From the NCBI GenBank assembly GCA_016715405.1, contig JADKAE010000009.1, positions 62,001 to 126,000 of the forward strand: a stretch of DNA of 64,000 nt. The letters are read 5' to 3'. This DNA comes from Saprospiraceae bacterium. GTDB taxonomy: Bacteria > Bacteroidota > Bacteroidia > Chitinophagales > Saprospiraceae. Below the pieces are notes generated by a model, which searched no databases, was not told where the DNA came from, and was given only the letters and a program-made list of their open reading frames with translations. The position numbers were made by a program, and so were the translations under genes. Below are positions 49,049 to 58,303 of the stretch, one piece after another. Position 1 is the first letter of the stretch, and every line of letters starts with the position of its first letter.

Positions 49049-52000
49049 ATGAGGTTGTTAATTACCACCTTGTTTTGCTTGTTGATCAGCGCAGCAGCGC
49101 TTCAGGCACAATCGGTTGTGACCGTCAGTTCAAATATCACGACCAACACAACCTGGACCAGCAACAACATCTATTTGTTGTCGGGCCCCAGCTTTATTTA
49201 TGTAACCAACAATGCCACGTTGACAATCGAAGCCGGAACCCTTATTAAAGGCGACCCATCGGCACTGATTATTACGCGTGGTGCAAAAATTATTGCCGAC
49301 GGCACTAAAACCCGTCCCATTGTATTTACATCCAACCAACCTGCCGGCCAGCGCGGGGCAGGCGACTGGGGCGGACTTGCGCTCCTGGGCCGCGCGCCCA
49401 TCAACGCGCCCGGTGGCGAATCCACGCTCGAAGGCGGCCTTGATCCCGATCTTGGCAAATACGGCGGCGGCAACAATCCGGATCCCAACGACAACTCTGG
49501 CGTATTGCGCTATGTGCGCATCGAATTTGCGGGCATCGCTTTCCAGCCCAACAACGAGATCAACTCGCTCACCATGGGCGGCGTGGGTGCAGGCACCGTC
49601 ATCGAACACGTACAAACCAGCTTCGGCGGCGACGACGCGTTGGAGTGGTTTGGCGGTAACGTCAACGGCAAGTTTTTGATCGCTTACAAAACCGTAGACG
49701 ACATGTTCGACACCGACTTCGGCTACCAGGGCAAAAACCAGTTCGTACTGGGCATCAGCGATCCCAACGTGGCCGACATCTCGGGCTCTAACGGCTTTGA
49801 ATCGGATAACGACGGCACTGGTACGACCAACACCCCGCTCACCGATCCGAAGTTTGTCAACCTGTCGATCTTCGGTCCACTGCAAACGCCGAATACCACG
49901 ATCAACAGCAACTACCGCCGTGGCGCTCACCTGCGTCGCAGCACCTCGCACGATATCTTTAACTCAGTTATCGTTGGCTTCCCCACAGCCCTTCGCCTGG
50001 AAAGCAGCAACAGCGTCAACGCCTTCCTGAACGGCGACCTCGACCTGAGCGCCAATATCTGGAGCGGTGCGATCGACTCTACCACAACTACCTACCAAGA
50101 CGTACTAACTCAATTGAACGCATCCAACAACACCGTTGTGAGCGGTCCGGCTGATTTGTTGGTAGCAAATCCCTATACTACGTCAAACCCTGATTTTCGC
50201 CCACAAGCCGGTTCGCCACTGCTTAGCGGCGCTGATGCAGGTATATACTCCGACCCATTTTATACTTCGGTGACCTATCGCGGCGCTTTCGGCCCTAATA
50301 GCGACTGGGACAAATGCTGGACGGAATGGGATCCGGAAAATGCCGATTATAGTACGGCGCCGGTCGACTATGTGGCTGCGTATAGCGCATTCACCAGCCA
50401 GGTCAACAACAATATTGTCACCTTTGCCGCTCCCGCAGGCGCCGGCTTGACTTATGCCTGGGATTTTGGCGATTTCAACACCTCTACCCAGGCTAATCCG
50501 GAGCATGTTTACCAGGCGTTGGGCACCTACAACGTGAGCCTGCTGATCACTACTCCGCGTGGCTGTTCGAAAACGATCACGGGCACGGTAACGATCACCT
50601 CGGGCACGCCCGAAATTGCCGTTAACGGAGACATCACGACTAACACAACCTGGACCAGCAACAATATCTACCGCCTCACCGGCGCTGCTTGTATTTACGT
50701 ACGCAATAATTCCACGCTGACCATCCAGCCGGGTACCATCATCAAAGGCGACCCATCTGCACTTGTTATCACCAGAGGTTCTAAGATCATCGCTGACGGT
50801 ACGGCGGAGCAGCCCATCGTATTCACGTCGGCTCAGCCTGCCGGCCAACGCGCTGCCGGCGACTGGGGTGGTCTGATCATCCTCGGCAACGCACCCATCA
50901 ACACGCCCGGCGGCCAGTCGGTAGTAGAAGGTGGTTGTGATCCTACCCTGGCAGCTTATGGCGGCGCCAACGCGGCTGACAACTCGGGTATCCTCCGCTA
51001 TGTACGCGTAGAATTTGCCGGTATTGCCTTCCAGCCCAACAACGAATTGAATTCGTTTACTTTTGGCGGCGTAGGTAGCGGCACGGTTATCGAACACGTA
51101 CAATCGAGCTTTGGCGGCGACGACGCCCTCGAATGGTTCGGCGGTACGGTTAACGGCAAATGGATGATCGCCTACAAAACCGTAGACGATATGTTCGACA
51201 CCGACTTCGGCTACCAGGGCAAAAAACCAGTTTGTACTGGGTATCAGCGATCCCAACGTGGCCGACATCTCGGGCTCTAACGGCTTTGAATCGGACAACG
51301 ACGGCACGGGTACCACCAACACCCCGCTCACCGATCCGAAGTTTGTCAACCTTTCGATCTTTGGTCCCAAGCAGACGGCTAACACTACCATCAACAGCAA
51401 CTTCCGCCGTGGCTGCACATTCGCCGCAGTTCTTCGCACGATATCTACAACTCGGCTATCGTAGGTTCCCCACGGCCCTGCGCCTGGAAAGCAGCAACAG
51501 TATCACGGCATTCCTGAACGGAGACCTCGACCTGAGCGCCAATATCTGGAGCGGTACGATTGACTCTACTAGCACAAACTACCAGGCAGTACTTACACAG
51601 CTTACTGCTTCTAACAACACCCTGGTATCCGGCCCTGCCGATTTGTTGGTGGGTGACCCGTATACGATCGACAGCCCGGATTTCCGTCCGCAACCCGGCT
51701 CACCGCTGCTCAGCGGCGCTGACGCGAGCATCTACGCCGACAACTTCTTCACTACTGTCGACTTCCGCGGCCCTTTCGCCCCTGACAGCAACTGGGACAA
51801 GTGCTGGACAGAGTGGGATCCCAACAACGCCGATTACAGCATTTCGCCGCTCAACTACTTTACCAACCGCCCCGATGCATTTAACTTCTCTCAAAGCGGC
51901 GGCCTTGTAGTATTTGCGGCTCCTGCCGGCGATTTCAGCTATAACTGGGATTTCGGTTTGCCCGGTGATGGCGACGTATCTACGGCAGCCAATCCTATAT

Positions 52001-52374
52001 TCACGTACGAAGAATCGGGTCAGTTTACGGTAACGCTTACGGTAACCAACGGCCGTGGTTGTTCAACAGAAATCACCGAGACACTTGACGTAGTAACCGG
52101 CGTTAAAGACATCGAAGGTCTCAGCTACATCAACGTATTCCCAAATCCCACATCGGGCGATGCTACACTGGACGTCTATTTGAACGAAAGCCTATACGGC
52201 GAGGTGGCTATGTTTGACATCACGGGCCGCCTGGTCTTCCGCCTCGATCAGCAGTTCGAGCTCGGCCAAAACCAGCTTACGCTGCCTACCGGCAACGTAG
52301 CCAACGGCATCTACATGATTCGTTTGATGGCTGAAAATGGGGTAAAAACCTTGAAGCTGCGCGTAACGAAATAA
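49049..52374 (+). CDS. Secreted protein with two tandem beta-helix-like modules, PKD domains and T9SS sorting domain (three frameshifts)
   Basis: About 1108 residues. ATG at 49049 starts the signal peptide MRLLITTLFCLLISAAALQAQ; the longer frame to 48989 is not needed. A module of about 400 residues (start ITTNTTWTSNNIY, middle TIEAGTLIKGDPSALIITRG, end NSDWDKCWTEWDP) occurs twice, each followed by a PKD domain (YAWDFGDFNTSTQANPEHVY; YNWDFGLPGDG). A T9SS sorting domain ends the protein (INVFPNPTSGDATLDVY ... GIYMIRLMAENGVKTLKLRV). In module 2 the frame is broken by an extra A at 51221-51226 (six A; module 1 has five at the same place), a missing base near 51413, and a missing T at 51466. The module resembles right-handed beta-helix surface proteins; ligand unknown. 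Confidence 0.92.
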
Positions 52375-52529
52375 TATTGATATTCGATCTCTCTGATCAA
52401 GACGGCTGGGTGGCTTTGCTGCCCGGCCGTCTTGTGTTTGGGGGGTGACGGCAGGGCGAAATCATGGGTGGTGACGGCGGGGGAGGGGAGTATAAGCAAA
52501 CTGCTGTCGGTCCAATAGTCCAACAGTCC

Positions 52530-53308
52530 CTAATTTCCCCGAAACAAAATCCGGTATTCCTTTGAAATGGGTTCCTTCTCGTAATACACCCGTTCCAGGA
52601 AAAGGCCGCTGGGAGGCGCCGTGTATTGGGCGGGGGCATTTGTAGGTTGCGCCAGAAAACTGCGAACATCCTCCTTGCTCAGATTGCCGCGACCCACCTC
52701 CACCAACACGCCGACGATACGCCGCACCATCTTCCACAGAAAGTGGGAACCTATCACGTGAATGACCAGCAGATCGCCTTCCTCGTGGATTTGCAGGTGC
52801 TGAAGTACCACTAACGTCGACTTCTCGTTGGGATCTTCGTTTGAAAAAGATTGGAAATCCTTTTTCCTATAAACAGCGGGCAGGCTTCCTGCATCGCTTT
52901 CACATCCAGTTCGTCCTTAATCCACCACATATAGCGTTTGCCGAAGGCGTGGCGCCGGCGGCTGATCACGTATACATAGCTGCGGGCCACCGCATCGAAG
53001 CGGGCGTGAAAGCGGGGATTTGCCTTCTCCACGTGCAGAATATTCACATCGTGGGGCAACTCGTCGTTGAGTTTCATACGGACGACCGAGGGTGTTAGCT
53101 TCGTATCCACTTCGAGGTGAGCTACCTGGGCCAGGGCGTGCACCCCGGTATCGGTGCGACCGGCGCCGTAGACGTCGAGGCGCTCGGTCTGAAATACCTT
53201 GCGGGCGGCGCCCACTACTTCGCCCATTACACTGCGCTCTTCGCGTTGGATTTGCCAGCCGCTGTAGCGCGACCCGTCGTATTCGAGGGTAAGTTTGAAT
53301 TTTGCCAT
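52530..53308 (-). CDS. truA: tRNA pseudouridine(38-40) synthase (one frameshift)
   Basis: About 259-residue enzyme that isomerises uridines 38-40 in the anticodon arm. MAKFKLTLEYDGSRYSGWQIQ at the start and the catalytic Asp in GAGRTDTGVHALAQ are diagnostic. RSYVYVI and, in the second frame, GSHFLWKMVRRIVGVLVEVGRG complete the family set. A missing base in the run of five T at 52861-52865 (plus strand) shifts the frame after FIGK. ATG at 53308 is the natural start. The 150 bases between the upstream T9SS gene and truA contain only a GC-rich CCCGGCCGTC/GACGGCTGGG stretch that could form a hairpin. Confidence 0.93.
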
Positions 53309-53343
53309 GCAGTAATTTACTTTCGCACTGCAATGATAAGCAT

Positions 53344-53374
53344 TTTGCACTTATGCAATTAGTTTGTATCTTTG
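53344..53374 (+). promoter_or_regulatory. Promoter of the tRNA-Arg gene
   Basis: TTTG (53344-53347) and TATCTTTG (53367-53374), spacing 19 bases: an excellent Bacteroidota consensus promoter, with the tRNA starting 36 bases after the -7 box. Confidence 0.75.
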
Positions 53375-53410
53375 AGCCCGCCATAAAGGCATATTTTTCT
53401 TACCCTATTT

Positions 53411-53483
53411 GGCCCCATAGTACAACCGGATAGTATGTAGGTTTCCGGAACCTAAGATCCAAGTTCGATTCTTGGTGGGGCTA
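53411..53483 (+). tRNA. tRNA-Arg, anticodon CCG
   Basis: Folds as a full cloverleaf: acceptor GGCCCCA/TGGGGCT (first pair G-T wobble), D arm GTAC/GTAT, anticodon arm TAGGT-TTCCGGA-ACCTA with anticodon CCG (reads CGG, Arg), variable AGAT, T arm CCAAG-TTCGATT-CTTGG, discriminator A. CCA is not encoded. An octamer array begins 6 bases after its 3' end. Confidence 0.93.
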
Positions 53484-53488
53484 CTTTT

Positions 53489-53537
53489 CCGACTGTACGA
53501 CTGTAGGACTGTACGACTTTACGACTGTACGACTGTC
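53489..53537. repeat. 8-bp array CGACTGTA after the tRNA
   Basis: Six units of the GACTGTAC family (CGACTGTA, GGACTGTA, CGACTTTA) in tandem directly after tRNA-Arg. No facing arm here. Confidence 0.88.
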
Positions 53538-53581
53538 AGTTGAGCAGGCCAGGGCTCGAAGCCGGAGGCGAGAGCACTGGT

Positions 53582-53626
53582 CCCGATAGGACAAAAAATC
53601 CGCGAGGATTTTGCGGGCCTATCGGG
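53582..53626. repeat. Nested palindrome CCCGATAGG ... CCTATCGGG
   Basis: CCCGATAGG (53582-53590) pairs with CCTATCGGG (53618-53626), and inside AAAATCC (53595-53601) pairs with GGATTTT (53606-53612) around a 4-base loop. A REP-like interspersed palindrome is the likeliest identity; a GC-rich CTCG...CGAG pair (53554-53572) lies next to it. Confidence 0.7.
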
Positions 53627-53639
53627 GGTGGGAGTGAGA

Positions 53640-53724
53640 GAGGGGGAGAAGGAAAATCAAATCTCCCACACTCCCACACTCCCACACTCCCACACTCCCA
53701 CACTCCCACACTCCCACACTCCCC
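53640..53724. repeat. 8-bp array CACTCCCA x7 with facing GGGAGTGAGAG
   Basis: Seven perfect CACTCCCA units (53668-53723) end at the stop codon of the VOC gene. Upstream GGGAGTGAGAGAGGGGGAG (53630-53650) is complementary to the start of the array. Confidence 0.88.
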
Positions 53725-54135
53725 TTAAGCGCTGGGCATCTGCGAAAAATCCGTAAACATCACTTCCCACTGATGCCCGTCGATATCGGCAAAGGAGTCG
53801 TAGTACATCCAGCCGTGGTCGGCGGAATCTCTATATCTGCTGCCGCCGTTGGCCAGGGCGGCTTTAGTGATGGCGTCTACGGCTTCCCTGTTATCCACTT
53901 CGATAGCGAGTAATACCTGAGTCGACGCGCCGTCGGCGATGGGGCGGTTGGTGAAAGTCTGAAAAAACTCGTGGGTAATCAGCATGGCGTAAATGGCGCC
54001 TTCGTTGAGCACCAGGCAAACCGCCTTGTCGTCGCTGAATTGTTCGTTGAAGCTAAAACCCAAACTGGTCCAGAATGCCCTAGTTTTTTGCAGGTCTTTT
54101 ACAGGCAGGTTGACGTAAATGGCTTTTACAGTCAT
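53725..54135 (-). CDS. VOC-family (glyoxalase/bleomycin-resistance-like) protein
   Basis: A 136-residue two-module VOC protein: VNLPVKDLQKTRAFWTSLGFSF at the start, ALLAIEVDNREAVDA in the second half and FADIDGHQWEVMFTD at the end with the usual metal-site Glu. Resembles the PhnB/YaeR-like subgroup with an uncertain substrate. The gap to the next gene (54136-54238) is AT-rich. Confidence 0.88.
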   Translation of the reverse strand: MTVKAIYVNLPVKDLQKTRAFWTSLGFSFNEQFSDDKAVCLVLNEGAIYAMLITHEFFQTFTNRPIADGASTQVLLAIEVDNREAVDAITKAALANGGSRYRDSADHGWMYYDSFADIDGHQWEVMFTDFSQMPSA

Positions 54136-54238
54136 GGTTGTGGTGATTAAAGGTGTTATAAAATTTATTTAAAACAAAAATACAGTTTTAATTTGTAATA
54201 CAAACAAATTAAAACAAAATATTTTAAATAAAGGGCTG

Positions 54239-54628
54239 TCATTTTGCCGATGCTTTTTCAGCCCGATTCCGGTTGTAACCCAGAACTAATACACCAGTGA
54301 CCAAGAAAGGAATAGCCGATAAAATAATGCGGTAATTTAAGGAGGCAATACCCGCCACAAAAATCAATAGCATAATCGTACTCAAACAGGCTAGTCCAAT
54401 GAAGGTTAACCACCTGTTCGGTGTTTTTTGAAAAATAGTAAACAGAATGGTTAATTGTCCGAGTAGAGGAAGCAAAATAATGGGATGCGCAAAATTAGAG
54501 GCATTGCGGGCAGCGCCGAAGATCAGCTCGTATTCCATCTGAAAGAGGAAACTGTGTTGATCTTTTCCCCATTCGATATAGCCAAAGAGGGAGGTGAGGA
54601 TTAATAAAATGTTTAATATCTTTTTCAT
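54239..54628 (-). CDS. Four-helix membrane protein of unknown function
   Basis: A 129-residue protein with four predicted membrane segments (about residues 4-18, 46-66, 73-94 and 101-118). The first starts right at the N terminus and is followed by GYIEWGKDQHSFLFQMEYEL. No family name can be given with confidence. Starts 4 bases downstream of the hemolysin-III-like gene and is presumably co-expressed with it. Confidence 0.7.
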   Translation of the reverse strand: MKKILNILLILTSLFGYIEWGKDQHSFLFQMEYELIFGAARNASNFAHPIILLPLLGQLTILFTIFQKTPNRWLTFIGLACLSTIMLLIFVAGIASLNYRIILSAIPFLVTGVLVLGYNRNRAEKASAK

Positions 54629-54632
54629 GAAC

Positions 54633-55339
54633 CTAGCTAGATAGATTAATCAATTCATTAATAGCAAAAAAATGAAATGCCGTACCGCCCAATACAAAAA
54701 GATGCCAAATGGCATGATAATATTTGCGATGGCCTTTTACATAAAAGTAAACCCCCGCAGTGTAGCTCAACCCACCCAGTAACACCCACAAAAAGACGGA
54801 CAGCGGCATGTTGTTGGCAATGGGCTTAGCCACAAACACAGCCATCCAGCCGAGTACGAGATATAATACCAACGAAAAAATTTCAGTCTTTTCGATAAAA
54901 AATAGTTTGTAAAAAATACCCGCCACGACAATGCTCCACATGATAGAAAGGAATATGGTGGCGGTGGTAGGGAGGTGTACTTGATGATAACAGGCGTGTA
55001 TGTGCCGGCAATGAGAAAGTAAATGCTAATGTGGTCAAGTTTTAGTAACAGGAACTTTCTCTTATGGTCGCTGGCGAAATGGTACATGGTCGAAAAGGTA
55101 TATACGAGTAGCATGCCTATCAGAAAAATACTTACCGAAGAAAACAAAGAAATACTTCCGGAAAGATAGGCTTTGTACAAGGCATAAGGCCCAACTGCAA
55201 GACAAAACAAGATGCCCAGCAAGTGGGTGAGTCCGTTGATGCGTTCTTCATCGGGTGTTTGGTTACTGTCGAAAACCGCTTTTTCAACCACGTCTTTTAT
55301 TAATAAATACGCTTCATAGTGGTAAAAAGTTTTCTTCAC
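54633..55339 (-). CDS. Hemolysin III / PAQR-family membrane protein (one frameshift)
   Basis: About 235 residues, seven membrane segments. Family residues are present: DEERINGLTHLLGILFC (first helix), STMYHFASDHKRKFLLLKLDHISIYFLIAGTYTP (the S-x3-H and D-H metal site) and, in the second frame, KYYHAIWHLFVLGGTAFHFFA (H-x3-H). PAQR proteins bind zinc and some are ceramidase-like hydrolases. One missing base around 54969-54980 shifts the frame. No ATG fits; the GTG at 55339 (VKKTFYHYEA) is chosen. It lies at the edge of an array that precedes the gene. Confidence 0.85.
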
Positions 55340-55380
55340 CCCCTCACCCCCTCGCCCCCTCTCCAAGTCGCCAAGTCGCA
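55336..55380. repeat. CACCCCCTC array at the hemolysin-III-like start
   Basis: Three degenerate 9-base units (CACCCCCTC, ACCCCCTCG, CCCCCTCTC), then two AAGTCGCC units. The GTG start codon of the gene is read from the first unit. Confidence 0.7.
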
Positions 55381-55458
55381 GCTGTATTACCAAAAAAATT
55401 AAATTTGTGAACATAATTTAACCATTCCTCCTACCACCGAGGATAAAACACCTGATAC

Positions 55459-56037
55459 ATGAAAACCCGCTACCCCCTTTTTGCTTTGCTGGCTGCGCTG
55501 ATCGTCGCTTTTTCTTCGTGCGATAAAGACGAAGAACCAAAAGTAGAAGAAAGCCCGTTTTTTAGTTTTTTTGACGAGCCGGCCATTACCATAGATACGA
55601 CGCCGGTAGCTGCCACTACCTGGGAATACGGCTTTGTTTTTAATCCGCTGGTAGATGGACAGATCACCAGCCTGGGACTGAAGCTGCCTGTTACGGGCAC
55701 TTTTTCGGTAAAGCTTTGGAATCTGGATGGCAGTACGCCGGTTATTCTGAAAGAGCAGCAAATCACTTCTGCCAACGAACATGTTCCGGTATTTGTGGAT
55801 ATACCGGCCGTGGGAGTGCAAAAAGAAGCCAAGCTGGGCATCACTATCCTCGCCAATTCGTTTTACCGGCTCGAAAAACAAAACGCCACCGAATTTTCTT
55901 ACCCTCGGGTACTCAAAAATATCCGGATTGTCTCTTTTAATGAAGAAACGAATACGTCCGGATTGGCTGTTTTTCCCGAAATGGCCAATTCTACCCGAGT
56001 AGCGCCCTGCGTAAATGTGATTTTTATTGCCGACTAA
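55459..56037 (+). CDS. Lipoprotein with DUF4082-like beta sandwich
   Basis: A 192-residue protein with a lipoprotein signal (MKTRYPLFALLAALIVAFSSC, lipid-anchor Cys at 21), then an acidic stretch and a beta-rich domain, YGFVFNPLVDGQITSLGLKLPVTGTFSVKLWNLDGSTPV. This resembles DUF4082-type domains, in which a short sugar-binding-like sandwich starts with a 'general change to normal' strand. Likely outer-membrane-anchored. The cyclase gene begins 13 bases after its stop, so the two may be one transcript. Confidence 0.75.
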   Translation: MKTRYPLFALLAALIVAFSSCDKDEEPKVEESPFFSFFDEPAITIDTTPVAATTWEYGFVFNPLVDGQITSLGLKLPVTGTFSVKLWNLDGSTPVILKEQQITSANEHVPVFVDIPAVGVQKEAKLGITILANSFYRLEKQNATEFSYPRVLKNIRIVSFNEETNTSGLAVFPEMANSTRVAPCVNVIFIAD

Positions 56038-56050
56038 ACGAATATTCGCC

Positions 56051-58219
56051 ATGAGAATCGCGGTCGGGCTGATGTGTTTTCTCTTTGTTGCGCTGGGACA
56101 GGTACATGCCCAGCAGCGGCAATTGGATTCGCTGGCCCGGCTGGAAAGGACGTATCTCAAAGAAGATACCATTCGGGCTAAACTCCTCAACGACCTGGCC
56201 AGGGGGTATTATGCCGTTTCGCCGGCCAAGGGCTTGCAATACGCCGATAAAGCCATCATACTAGCCGAAAAGCTGCCCGATAAGAAATGGCTGGCGGGCG
56301 CCTATAGCGCCAAAGGCACTAATAAAATGGCGTTGAGCGATTTTACTGCTGCGTTGGAGTATTATCAAAAAGCTTTGACTATCAACCAAAAACTCGGCAA
56401 TCAGCAGGGGATTGCCAATAATTACAATAATATCGGACTGGTCTATTATTCTATTTTTGAATACCCGCGGGCGCTCGAATTTTACCAAAAAACACTCACT
56501 ATTAACGAACAAACCGGCAATAAAAACGGCATTATTAATGCACTTGGCAATATCGGCAATATCCACAGCGAATTGAACGATTACACCAAAGCTATCGAGT
56601 ATTATCAACGGGCATTGGCTATGTGCGAAAGTACGGGCAATATGCAGGCTATGTCGGGTATACTTGTTAATATTGGCAATGTGTATACCCAATTATCCGA
56701 TTACTCCAAAGCACTGGAATACAAGCAAAAAGCACTGGAATTAAGCCAGAAACAAGGCAATAAATCGAGAATTGCCAACAACCTCAGCAATATCGGCAAT
56801 GTGTATACCCAAATGGGAAATTATTCGGCTGCTCTGCAACACCACCAAAAAGCGCTGGATATTAATGAAGCCGTTCAGGATAAAAAGGGGATAGCTTCCA
56901 ATTTATCGGGAATTTCCACGGTTTATTTGCTGCAAAAAGATTATACCACTGCCGGCGTATACGCGCACAAGGCCCTGGCGACATCCCGCAGTATCGGCTT
57001 ATTGAGTACGGAAAGCGAGGCTTTGCTGAGCCTCAGCAAGATATACGAAAATACCCAACGCTTCGACAGCGCTTATATAGCTTATGGACAATACATAACC
57101 CTTCGGGATAGTATTAATAATGTGGAAATACAAAAACAGGTTACTAAAAAAACATTGCAATTTGAATTTAGCAAAAAAGAGGACTCGCTGCGCCAGCAAC
57201 AATTGCTCACCGATGTAAAATTAAACCAACAAATACTGCTGGCTACCCGGCAGCGGCAAGAACTGCAACTCAAACAAAACGCCATCGATCTGTCGAAAAA
57301 AGAACGCGAATTACAGCACCTGGCCTACCTGAAAACCCAGGCCGATCTGCAATTCGCGCAAAGCGAAAATAAAGCCAAAGAAGAGCAGCTCATCCTGGCA
57401 GAAAACGAAAAAAAATTGCAGGCTACACAAGTTAATTTACAACAAACGCAATTGCAGCTCATTGCCAAAGAGTTGCAAGCGCAAAAAACACAGCGCATAA
57501 TCTACATTTTCGGTATTTGTCTGTTGGGTTTGCTTTCTTTTCTCATTTTCAGGAATTATAAAAACCAGCAAAAATCAAATGCCATTATTAGTCTGGAAAA
57601 AAAGAAATCCGATGACTTGCTGCTCAATATTTTACCCAGCGAGGTTGCCGAAGAACTCAAAGAAAAAGGCGAAGCGCCTGCCCGCCACTACGACGAGGTG
57701 ACGGTGTTGTTTACCGATTTTGTAGATTTTACCAGCTTTGCAGAAAACAGATCGCCCCAGGCTTTAGTAAGCGAATTGCACGCCTGTTTTAAAGCCTTCG
57801 ACGAGATTATCGAGCGCCACGGCCTGGAGAAGATCAAAACGATCGGCGATGCCTATATGGCTGTTTCAGGCCTCCCCGTTGCCGATGCCCAGCACGCCCG
57901 CAATTCAGCCCGGGCGGCGCTGGAGATACAATCATACATCAAAAAGCGGCAACAGGCTGAAGAGGATACTTTTGAGATCCGGATAGGCCTCCACAGCGGC
58001 CCTGTAGTGGCGGGAATTGTCGGCGCCAAAAAATTTGCCTACGATATCTGGGGCGACACGGTGAATACCGCCTCCCGAATGGAAACGAGCAGCGAACCAG
58101 GCAAGATCAATATCAGCGGGGCTACTCATGCATTACTGCATAATGATTTTACCTGTACCTATCGCGGCAAAATTACGGCTAAAAATAAAGGGGAAATTGA
58201 TATGTATTTTTTGGAGTAG
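56051..58219 (+). CDS. TPR-repeat class III adenylate cyclase
   Basis: About 722 residues. Signal or first membrane segment MRIAVGLMCFLFVALGQVHAQ; about seven TPR units (residues 70-310, repeats like AGALEYYQKALTINQKLGNQQGIANNYNNIG); a coiled coil (360-480); a membrane helix (IIYIFGICLLGLLSFLIF); and a cytoplasmic cyclase domain. Metal Asp residues are in VLFTDFVDFTSFAE and the central GDAYMAVSG. The substrate-choosing positions are Lys (IKTIGDAY) and Asp (DIWGDTVNTASRME), the ATP-type pair, with transition-state Asn and Arg in NTASR. The TPR part would be periplasmic and sense a partner protein or ligand. Preceded by the lipoprotein gene, a possible sensor partner. Confidence 0.93.
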   Translation: MRIAVGLMCFLFVALGQVHAQQRQLDSLARLERTYLKEDTIRAKLLNDLARGYYAVSPAKGLQYADKAIILAEKLPDKKWLAGAYSAKGTNKMALSDFTAALEYYQKALTINQKLGNQQGIANNYNNIGLVYYSIFEYPRALEFYQKTLTINEQTGNKNGIINALGNIGNIHSELNDYTKAIEYYQRALAMCESTGNMQAMSGILVNIGNVYTQLSDYSKALEYKQKALELSQKQGNKSRIANNLSNIGNVYTQMGNYSAALQHHQKALDINEAVQDKKGIASNLSGISTVYLLQKDYTTAGVYAHKALATSRSIGLLSTESEALLSLSKIYENTQRFDSAYIAYGQYITLRDSINNVEIQKQVTKKTLQFEFSKKEDSLRQQQLLTDVKLNQQILLATRQRQELQLKQNAIDLSKKERELQHLAYLKTQADLQFAQSENKAKEEQLILAENEKKLQATQVNLQQTQLQLIAKELQAQKTQRIIYIFGICLLGLLSFLIFRNYKNQQKSNAIISLEKKKSDDLLLNILPSEVAEELKEKGEAPARHYDEVTVLFTDFVDFTSFAENRSPQALVSELHACFKAFDEIIERHGLEKIKTIGDAYMAVSGLPVADAQHARNSARAALEIQSYIKKRQQAEEDTFEIRIGLHSGPVVAGIVGAKKFAYDIWGDTVNTASRMETSSEPGKINISGATHALLHNDFTCTYRGKITAKNKGEIDMYFLE

Positions 58220-58222
58220 AGA

Positions 58223-58301
58223 CGCAATGCATTGCGTCTGTAGAAATGATCCGCAATGCATTGCGTCTCTAGAAATGATCCGCAATGCATTGCGTCTCTA
58301 C
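58223..58301. repeat. 29-bp palindromic repeat GACGCAATGCATTGCGTC, three copies
   Basis: The 18-base perfect palindrome GACGCAATGCATTGCGTC occurs with period 29 (copies starting 58223, 58252, 58281), the first partly overlapping GTAGA and the last ending TCTCTAC. The spacer is TAGAAATGATC. It fills the gap between the convergent cyclase and BNR genes and could act as a bidirectional terminator-like structure. Similar TAGAGACGCRAT motifs are dispersed in several filamentous bacteria. Confidence 0.88.
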
Positions 58302-58303
58302 TA

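Noticed and set aside
53540..53728. Short plus-strand ORF across the palindrome and CACTCCCA array
   Set aside because: Made only of repeat translation with no conserved features.
58223..58301. CRISPR array with 29-base period
   Set aside because: Repeat and spacer are both conserved between copies; there are only three copies and no cas genes.
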